Shown one piece after another: positions 58,743 through 64,000 of a stretch of DNA of 64,000 bases (positions are counted from its first letter, which is position 1; each line of letters starts with the position of its first letter). The stretch is from positions 237,945-301,944 of the forward strand of contig NZ_QORI02000003.1 of NCBI RefSeq assembly GCF_003325755.1, written 5' to 3'. The position numbers and the translations under genes were made by a program. Origin of the DNA: Pseudomonas sp. SST3 (lineage in GTDB: Bacteria > Pseudomonadota > Gammaproteobacteria > Pseudomonadales > Pseudomonadaceae). Below the pieces are notes generated by a model. That model saw nothing but the letters and a program-made list of their open reading frames with translations, did no database searches and had not been told where the DNA came from.

Positions 58743-60785
58743 ATGTCCGAAGCTCGCCAGATCCTCGTTACCAGTGCCCTGCCCTACGCCAACGGTTCGA
58801 TCCACCTTGGCCACATGCTCGAGTACATCCAGACGGACATGTGGGTGCGGTTCCAGAAGCTGCGCGGCAACCAATGCATCTATGTCTGCGCTGACGACGC
58901 CCATGGCTCGGCCATCATGCTACGCGCAGAGAAAGAAGGCATTACGCCGGAGCAGCTGATCGCCAATGTCCAGGCCGAACACAGCGCCGACTTTGCCGAC
59001 TTCCTAGTGAACTTCGACAACTTCCATTCGACCCACTCCGAAGAAAACCGCCAACTGTCGGAGATGATTTATGCCCGCCTGGCCGAAGCCGGACATATCG
59101 CTACTCGCTCCGTGACTCAGTATTTCGATCCGGAAAAGGGCATGTTCCTCGCCGACCGCTTCATCAAGGGCACCTGCCCGAAGTGCGCGGCTGAAGACCA
59201 GTACGGCGACAACTGCGAAAAATGCGGCGCGACGTACGAGCCCACCGAACTGAAGGATCCACGCTCGGCCATCTCTGGCGCGACACCGGTTCTGCGCGAC
59301 TCCAAGCACTTCTTCTTCAAGCTGCCCGATTTCGAGGCCATGCTGAAAGAGTGGACCCGCGGCGGCAGCCTGCAGGAATCGGTCGCCAACAAGATCGCCG
59401 AGTGGCTCGATGGAGGCCTGCATGAGTGGGACATCTCCCGCGATGCGCCCTACTTCGGCTTCGAGATCCCGGGCGAGCCCGGCAAATACTTCTACGTCTG
59501 GCTCGACGCACCAATCGGCTACATGGCCAGTTTCAAGAACCTCTGCGCGCGCCGCCCGGAACTGGATTTCGATTCGTTCTGGAACAGGGGCTCCAAGGCC
59601 GAGCTGTATCACTTCATCGGCAAGGACATCATCAATTTTCATACGCTGTTCTGGCCCGCGATGCTTGAGGGCGCGGGATTGCGCAAGCCCACCGCGGTCA
59701 ACGTGCACGGCTACCTGACGGTGAACGGGCAGAAGATGTCCAAGTCCCGCGGCACCTTTATCAAGGCACGCACCTACCTCGAGCACCTGAATCCGGAGTA
59801 CCTGCGCTACTACTACGCCGCGAAACTCGGCCGCGGCGTGGACGACTTGGACTTGAACCTCGAAGACTTCGTGCAGAAGGTCAACTCCGATCTGGTGGGC
59901 AAGGTGGTCAACATTGCCAGCCGCTGCGCCGGCTTCATTCATAAAGGCAACGGCGGTCTGATGGCGACGGAAAATGCCGCGCCGGAATTGACCGAGGCCT
60001 TCAGAGCCGCTGCGCCATCCATTGCTGACGCCTACGAGAACCGAGATTTCGCCCGAGCCATGCGCGAAATCATGGCCCTGGCCGACCGCGCCAACGCCTG
60101 GATCGCCGACAAGGCGCCGTGGGCATTGAACAAACAGGAAGGCACGCAGGATGAAGTCCAAGCTATTTGTGCGACCGGCATCAACCTGTTCCGCCAGCTG
60201 GTGATCTTCCTCAAGCCGGTGCTGCCGAACCTGGCCGCCGATGCTGAGCGCTTCCTGAATGTCGATCCTTTGACCTGGAATGACCACCGGACGCTGCTGA
60301 ACAACCACCAGCTGAACGCGTTCACCCCGCTGCTGACCCGTATCGAACCCGCCAAGATCGAAGCCATGATTGAATCGTCCAAGGAAGACCTCGCGTCCAC
60401 CGAAGCCGCTGCCCAGCCGAGCGGTAATGGTGAGCTGACCAAAGAGCCCATTGCCGCCGAAATCACCTTCGACCAATTCGCTGCCGTGGACCTGCGCATC
60501 GCGCTGATCGAAAAATGCGAGTTTGTTGAAGGCGCCGATAAGCTGCTGCGCCTGACCTTGGACATCGGCGACGCCAAGCGCAACGTGTTCTCCGGCATCA
60601 AGAGCGCCTACCCGGACCCAAGCAAACTGGAAGGTCGCCTGACCCTGTATGTTGCCAACCTGGCCGCGCGCAAGATGAAATTCGGCATCTCCGAAGGGAT
60701 GGTGCTGGCCGCCGGGCCAGGCGGCGAAGATATCTACCTGCTCAGCCCGGACAGCGGTGCCAAGCCTGGCCAACGCGTGAAGTAA
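58743..60785 (+). CDS. metG: Methionyl-tRNA synthetase
   Basis: 680 aa from ATG 58743 ([10 protein letters not shown]); an upstream extension to 58671 has no support. HIGH-type motif in [12 protein letters not shown], zinc knuckle [22 protein letters not shown] in [12 protein letters not shown], and a C-terminal tRNA-binding OB-fold from about residue 575 ([20 protein letters not shown]). Full-length. Confidence 0.97.
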   Translation: MSEARQILVTSALPYANGSIHLGHMLEYIQTDMWVRFQKLRGNQCIYVCADDAHGSAIMLRAEKEGITPEQLIANVQAEHSADFADFLVNFDNFHSTHSEENRQLSEMIYARLAEAGHIATRSVTQYFDPEKGMFLADRFIKGTCPKCAAEDQYGDNCEKCGATYEPTELKDPRSAISGATPVLRDSKHFFFKLPDFEAMLKEWTRGGSLQESVANKIAEWLDGGLHEWDISRDAPYFGFEIPGEPGKYFYVWLDAPIGYMASFKNLCARRPELDFDSFWNRGSKAELYHFIGKDIINFHTLFWPAMLEGAGLRKPTAVNVHGYLTVNGQKMSKSRGTFIKARTYLEHLNPEYLRYYYAAKLGRGVDDLDLNLEDFVQKVNSDLVGKVVNIASRCAGFIHKGNGGLMATENAAPELTEAFRAAAPSIADAYENRDFARAMREIMALADRANAWIADKAPWALNKQEGTQDEVQAICATGINLFRQLVIFLKPVLPNLAADAERFLNVDPLTWNDHRTLLNNHQLNAFTPLLTRIEPAKIEAMIESSKEDLASTEAAAQPSGNGELTKEPIAAEITFDQFAAVDLRIALIEKCEFVEGADKLLRLTLDIGDAKRNVFSGIKSAYPDPSKLEGRLTLYVANLAARKMKFGISEGMVLAAGPGGEDIYLLSPDSGAKPGQRVK

Positions 60786-60792
60786 TGAAATG

Positions 60793-60834
60793 ATCGGCCT
60801 GGAAGCCAGACATCACGCCTGGTCCCAGGCCGAT
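60793..60834 (+). terminator. Hairpin after metG
   Basis: atcggcctgg / ccaggccgat, 10-bp perfect arms, 22-base loop that may fold further. Located 8 bp after the stop. Confidence 0.6.
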
Positions 60835-60886
60835 TCCCGTTCGACCGTCCCAGCGCAGCACCCGCTGTCGACGCCCGGAGGCGGCC

Positions 60887-61096
60887 ATGAGCGAGACCCT
60901 CGCCCCTAGTAAATGCCCGGTTTGCGGCCAACCCAACCAATGCGGCCTGTCCGACCCGGCCACCGCTACGCAGCCGTGCTGGTGCTTTGACGCGGAGATT
61001 GCGCCGGGCACCCGCGCACAGATTCCTGATGTTGCGCTTCACAAAGCCTGCATCTGCCAACGCTGCGCCCGCGGCGAGTTACCCGCAGAACTCTGA
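60887..61096 (+). CDS. Cysteine-rich CWC family protein
   Basis: 69 aa. KCPVCGQPNQCGLSD, the PCWCFD motif that names the family, and CICQRC near the end give eight cysteines, probably binding zinc. Its function is unknown. Stop and next start share one base (TGATG), so it is coupled to the pseudouridine synthase gene; the pair is commonly together. Confidence 0.88.
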   Translation: MSETLAPSKCPVCGQPNQCGLSDPATATQPCWCFDAEIAPGTRAQIPDVALHKACICQRCARGELPAEL

Positions 61097-61788
61097 TGCG
61101 CCTCGACCGCTTCCTCGCCAATCTACCCCACTGCAGCCACAGGCAAGCCCGCCTGCTGCTCGCCTCAGGCCGCGCATCGGTCAACGGCCACATCATCCGC
61201 GACGGCACCCATGACGTCCGGATCTTCGACCGTGTCGAACTCGACGGCGAACGGCTTCAAGCTGGCAAACCGGCGCGCTTTTTCATGCTGAACAAACCGC
61301 CCGGCTACGTCAGCGCCACAGCCGATCCTCAGCACCCCACCGTGCTCGACCTACTGGATGAACCGGAAAAAGAGGAGCTGCACATCGCCGGTCGGCTGGA
61401 CAGCAACACCACGGGGCTGTTAATCATCACCAACGACGGCCTCTGGTCGCGGCGCCTGACCCAACCCGAAAGCCTGCTAGGCAAAACTTATCTGGTAGAA
61501 ACGGATGCCCTGATCGACCCGACTTGCGTCGACCACTTCGCCCAGGGCCTGTATTTTCGCTACGAGAACCTCACCACCCTGCCCGCCGAACTTGTACTGC
61601 TCGGATCGCACCAGGCCCGCCTGACCCTGCGCCAGGGCCGCTACCATCAGGTCAAACGGATGTTCGGCCGATTCAACAACAAAGTGATCAGCCTGCATCG
61701 AGAACGCATGGGCCCGTTGACGCTGGACGCCGGCCTCGCACCGGGTGAGTACCGCGCGCTGACACCAGCCGAAATCGCGCAAATCTGA
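61096..61788 (+). CDS. rsuA: RsuA-family 16S rRNA pseudouridine synthase
   Basis: 230 aa. S4 domain (LDRFLANLPHCSHRQARLLLASGRASVNG, ends quoted) then the catalytic domain with intact AGRLDSNTTGLLIITNDG and YHQVKRMFGRFNNKV near the C-terminus. The catalytic Asp is present, in contrast to the paralogue at 1496. Probably modifies U516 of 16S rRNA. Confidence 0.88.
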   Translation: MRLDRFLANLPHCSHRQARLLLASGRASVNGHIIRDGTHDVRIFDRVELDGERLQAGKPARFFMLNKPPGYVSATADPQHPTVLDLLDEPEKEELHIAGRLDSNTTGLLIITNDGLWSRRLTQPESLLGKTYLVETDALIDPTCVDHFAQGLYFRYENLTTLPAELVLLGSHQARLTLRQGRYHQVKRMFGRFNNKVISLHRERMGPLTLDAGLAPGEYRALTPAEIAQI

Positions 61789-61857
61789 GCCACTCACCGA
61801 AAAGCCAGCGAGCCCGCTTCATTTCCACACGGCCTTCTGGTACAAAGGCACCCCTGA

Positions 61858-61931
61858 GCGGGCGTCGTATAATGGCATTACCTGAGCTTCCCAAGCTCAT
61901 GACGAGGGTTCGATTCCCTTCGCCCGCTCCA
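61858..61931 (+). tRNA. tRNA-Gly (CCC anticodon)
   Basis: The acceptor stem gcgggcg pairs with cgcccgc; anticodon stem tgagc/gctca encloses loop ttcccaa (anticodon CCC); the T-arm is gagggttcgattccctt. Discriminator T is followed by a genomically encoded CCA (61929-61931). tRNA-Gly genes are common integration sites, and the composition changes right after it. Confidence 0.95.
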
Positions 61932-61947
61932 GATACCGCATGATAAG

Positions 61948-61975
61948 GCCCTGTTTTTACAGGGCTTTTTCGTTT
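61948..61975 (+). terminator. Terminator after tRNA-Gly
   Basis: gccctg / cagggc stem, 6-base loop and tttttcgttt tail, 17 bp after the tRNA. Confidence 0.85.
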
Positions 61976-62352
61976 CTGGCTTTTGTTGGTGTCGAAAAAG
62001 GGTCGAAAGGTCGAAAGGGTCGAGAATCTTCTTTGTGCTGCTGCTTAAGAGGATGTTCCTTCGAGAAGGCTTCTGGCACGAGAAAAAAGCAACACTGAGC
62101 CAACAGTGCGATTCCCAAGCCAAAGAATAAGACGCCCTTTCCGAGCTGAAACTTATCGTATTCAACATACGCCCACAGCACTGGAATCGCCATTAGAACC
62201 CCAGCCAAAGCACGCCAAAGGGAATGGAATGCCGTACCAATTTCTCGCCAAGTAGACCGCCAAAAAGTCGACCTAGCCTTTATTAGATCGCTTTTCTTCC
62301 AAACCCAGCGATCAATAGCGACTGCCAAAACGTATGGCGCAGGTAGAAACAT
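61957..62352 (-). CDS. Hypothetical membrane protein (131 aa)
   Basis: From ATG 62352 (MFLPAPYVLAVAIDRWVWKK). Three hydrophobic segments: about residues 3-16, 48-64 and 70-93. The C-terminus is a proline-aromatic tail (RPFRPFDPFSTPT) coded by ggtcgaaa-type tandem repeats at about 61993-62030; it runs into the tRNA terminator. Codon use is poorer in GC than the core genes. The stop of an upstream frame lies only 3 bp before the ATG, so the two may once have been one gene. Confidence 0.5.
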   Translation of the reverse strand: MFLPAPYVLAVAIDRWVWKKSDLIKARSTFWRSTWREIGTAFHSLWRALAGVLMAIPVLWAYVEYDKFQLGKGVLFFGLGIALLAQCCFFLVPEAFSKEHPLKQQHKEDSRPFRPFDPFSTPTKARNEKAL

Positions 62353-62355
62353 TAG

Positions 62356-62540
62356 CTACCAGAGCAAAAAATCCGACGGCATCTGAGCTTTGATTGCAGT
62401 ATTCAGCGATTCAACGCCGCCGACACCATAGGCCATAAAAACAGGAATGCTTCCTAAAGCAATGGCGATGGTGAGTTCTTGGTAAAAACCTTTTGCGGTT
62501 ATCCATAGCGCTTCAAAGTTAATCTAGCAGACGCCATCAT
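62356..62540 (-). pseudogene. Small membrane protein, probable frameshift
   Basis: ATG 62540 reads MMASARL, then the frame must shift by one base (an A run near 62518) to give NFEALWITAKGFYQELTIAI, ALGSIPVFMAYGVGG and SDFLLW with stop TAG (62356-62358). The repaired protein has 61 aa and one membrane helix. It may be the N-terminal half of a larger protein continued by the 131-aa frame. Confidence 0.45.
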
Positions 62541-62636
62541 AGTGACATCTCAACTCAGTCGGCTAGATCCGTCGAGTCGACCGCCCTTTTTCCGCGCATC
62601 GCGCAAAGTCATGCCCGACAGGGCGCCTAATAGGAA

Positions 62637-62921
62637 TTAAGCTGAAAGTGCCTGAATGACGTGCTTCGGATCGTTATGGATGGCGCGCAGCAGCGCCTTT
62701 GCTGGTCCGGTCGGTTCGCGTCGGCCTTGTTCCCAGTTACGCAGCGTACCCAGTTGGACATCGATCATGGCTGCGAACTTGGCTTGGGTCAGCCCGGTCG
62801 CCTTGCGGATCTCTTTCACCTGCAACGAGTCAACGACGAACTCCCGCGAGGGTTGACGTTCGCCACGGTGAATCTCTAAAAATGATAACCAAAGAGTACG
62901 CCAGTGGCGCACCTCCTTCAA
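62637..62921 (-). CDS. NadS/HigA-like antitoxin, probably altered N-terminus
   Basis: 94 aa frame. From about residue 18 on it is a canonical Xre-type antitoxin (GERQPSREFVVDSL, then IRKATGLTQAKFAAMIDVQL and NWEQGRREPTGPAKALLRAI). The first 17 residues (MKEVRHWRTLWLSFLEI) do not resemble the usual start of this family, and no RelE/HigB-like toxin gene lies upstream. The 5' part and its toxin have probably been lost. Confidence 0.7.
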   Translation of the reverse strand: MKEVRHWRTLWLSFLEIHRGERQPSREFVVDSLQVKEIRKATGLTQAKFAAMIDVQLGTLRNWEQGRREPTGPAKALLRAIHNDPKHVIQALSA

Positions 62922-63299
62922 TTAATTCGATTACTGGCTAGCGAGCGGCAGCGTGATACCGGCCAACGGCTATCTAAAGTCAATCTTCTCCCGAAGGAAA
63001 GTCCAAAACTACGAACGCGGCTCGCTGATTTACCGCGACTGCCGTGAAGGCGCGAAGGATGCTTTCAAGCAAATGTGTGGTCGATACGAACCGGCATGCA
63101 CTGCCGCAAATAACTTCATGCCATGAAGAGGCACCAACCTAGAGCTGACTCGATCATGATGGTATGGCAGCTAGGATTAACCCCGAGCACTTTCTGTTTG
63201 GCTCTTTCGGTGTATTTCGTAACCTAAACGGACCGACAACACTCTCCTTTGCTTCGCCTGTGATGTACGGAGCTCATCCAATGCGAACAGGAGATTCCA
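62922..63299 (+). pseudogene. Remnant coding segment and leader before orphan curlin
   Basis: An open plus-strand stretch from about 62930 to TGA 63124-63126 reads VIPANGYLKSIFSRRK, then NYERGSLIYRDCREGAKDAF and KQMCGRYEPACTAANNFMP. It looks protein-coding (Cys-spaced) but has no convincing start, so I treat it as the 3' end of a lost gene. From 63127 to 63299 there is an AT-richer leader, with caggagat before the next start. Confidence 0.4.
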
Positions 63300-63935
63300 A
63301 TGTTAAAAATCACTCCTTTGGCTGCAACGCTTTTAGTGGCAGTAAGCGGCAGCGTCTTAGCCAATGAACACGTGGCTGACGTCGAACAGATCGGCACAAA
63401 TAACAGCGCAGAACAGACGCAGAGCGGCGTCATGCAGCGTTCTTACATTCTGCAGAATGGCACCGAGAACAGAGCGCTCACCGACCAGACCGGAACCAGC
63501 AGCGAGGGTAGCCGGGCGAGCATCGAGCAAGTGGGCGCGCTAAACGTAGCTGAGGTCTACCAAGTGAATGGAGTCCGTCCTGGTATGGCAAGCGCTGACA
63601 TTTACCAGAAAGGAACCTCTAATATCGCCGTGCTTGAACAGCACGAGCGCAGGGACGAGTTTTCAGCCACCGCGACTATCCATCAGGAAGGAACAGGCAA
63701 CCGACTAAATGCTAGCCAAAGTTGGGTACAGAACACGTTGAATGTAGTATCGATTGGTCAGGACAACGTTGTTGATGCGATCCAGACCGGATTTAGTACG
63801 CTCCAGGTCGAGCAGACCGGGACTGCCAATCGGCTGAAGTACGAAAACACCACTAATTATGGTGATGCTTTTGCGGCGGTCCAGCAAGTTGGAACTGCTA
63901 AGGATGGTCTGAAAAAGACTTCCCGAATCTGGTGA
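63300..63935 (+). CDS. Orphan curlin-repeat protein, 3' end cut by an insertion sequence
   Basis: 211 aa as read. Signal peptide MLKITPLAATLLVAVSGSVLA is close to that of the main CsgA at 11340. The mature region has several curlin units: VEQIGTNNSAEQTQSG, ILQNGTENRALTDQTG, IEQVGALNVAEVYQ, IYQKGTSNIAVLEQ, HQEGTGNRLNASQS and VEQTGTANRLKYEN. From residue 201 on (KDGLKKTSRIW) the sequence is coded by the left end of an IS5-type element, so the native C-terminus is missing. No csg export genes are nearby; it would have to use the csgEFG system at 9-10.7 kb. Confidence 0.82.
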   Translation: MLKITPLAATLLVAVSGSVLANEHVADVEQIGTNNSAEQTQSGVMQRSYILQNGTENRALTDQTGTSSEGSRASIEQVGALNVAEVYQVNGVRPGMASADIYQKGTSNIAVLEQHERRDEFSATATIHQEGTGNRLNASQSWVQNTLNVVSIGQDNVVDAIQTGFSTLQVEQTGTANRLKYENTTNYGDAFAAVQQVGTAKDGLKKTSRIW

Positions 63936-64000
63936 AATACGCCGATCCCGTTGCCCGAGTTTCCCGATGAAGCAAATGACCTTCGCCGACGCCGAGTACG
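63902..64000 (+). mobile_element. IS5-family insertion sequence, left end
   Basis: Begins ggatggtctgaaaaagac, similar to the IS5 terminal repeat as I recall it. It is preceded by CTAA (63898-63901), which fits the YTAR target preferred by this family. The right end is beyond the window. It lies inside the curlin gene. Confidence 0.75.
63967..64000 (+). CDS. IS5-family transposase, N-terminal fragment in window
   Basis: ATG 63967 gives MKQMTFADAEY before the window ends, the start I recognise from IS5-group transposases of pseudomonads. Too short for further description. Confidence 0.7.
   Translation, partial: MKQMTFADAEY

Noticed and set aside
59004..60773. 589-codon minus-strand frame
   Set aside because: Antisense shadow of metG, with no family features.

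Overview
The window is a stretch of gammaproteobacterial chromosome that looks like a Pseudomonas of the stutzeri group (Stutzerimonas). Most of it is GC-rich, and several local gene orders match what I know of Pseudomonas: gcl-hyi-glxR-ttuD-pyk, argP/argO-sodB, and dcd, cold-shock gene, apbC, metG. The assignment rests on recognised proteins and gene order, not on a database search.

Layout. 1-8.2 kb: left-truncated PQQ sugar dehydrogenase, an unusual pseudouridine-synthase-like gene, small lipoproteins, a frameshifted short-chain dehydrogenase, aldo/keto reductase, VOC protein and LysE exporter. 8.4-12.6 kb: a complete curli locus on one strand, csgD-csgE-csgF-csgG-csgB-csgA, with a very long CsgA (424 aa) and a csgB that carries two frameshifts. 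13-22 kb: Tsx-like porin, rRNA methyltransferase, chemoreceptor, a two-ATPase KaiC homologue overlapping a hybrid histidine kinase with a degenerate N-terminal receiver, and a secreted esterase-like protein. 22.6-34.3 kb: OsmC-YcaO protein (frameshifted), AraC regulator (frameshifted), PA2169-like protein, a tripartite EmrAB/NodT efflux operon (EmrA frameshifted), PepSY membrane protein, DUF2946 protein and a GAF-EAL protein (frameshifted). 34.4-44.2 kb: exonuclease III, then the glyoxylate-to-glycerate pathway (LysR, gcl, hyi, glxR, glycerate kinase, pyruvate kinase) and a urea transporter. Together these could recycle the glyoxylate and urea released by ureide breakdown. 44.2-51.2 kb: flavohaemoglobin with a small membrane partner, KGG stress protein, a 59-aa zinc-knuckle protein, pncB, a flavin monooxygenase and a GGDEF protein with a degenerate active site. 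51.5-61.8 kb: mainly housekeeping genes (argP/argO, sodB, dcd, csp, apbC, metG, rsuA-like).

The right end begins at a tRNA-Gly(CCC) gene. What follows looks like the edge of a genomic island: lower GC, broken small genes, a truncated antitoxin, and a second, orphan curlin gene whose 3' end is cut by an IS5-family element that runs off the window.

Caution: eight places show what looks like a single missing base that breaks an otherwise intact reading frame. All are deletions. That pattern fits assembly or sequencing indels at least as well as real pseudogenes, so the frameshifted genes should be checked against reads before being treated as dead.
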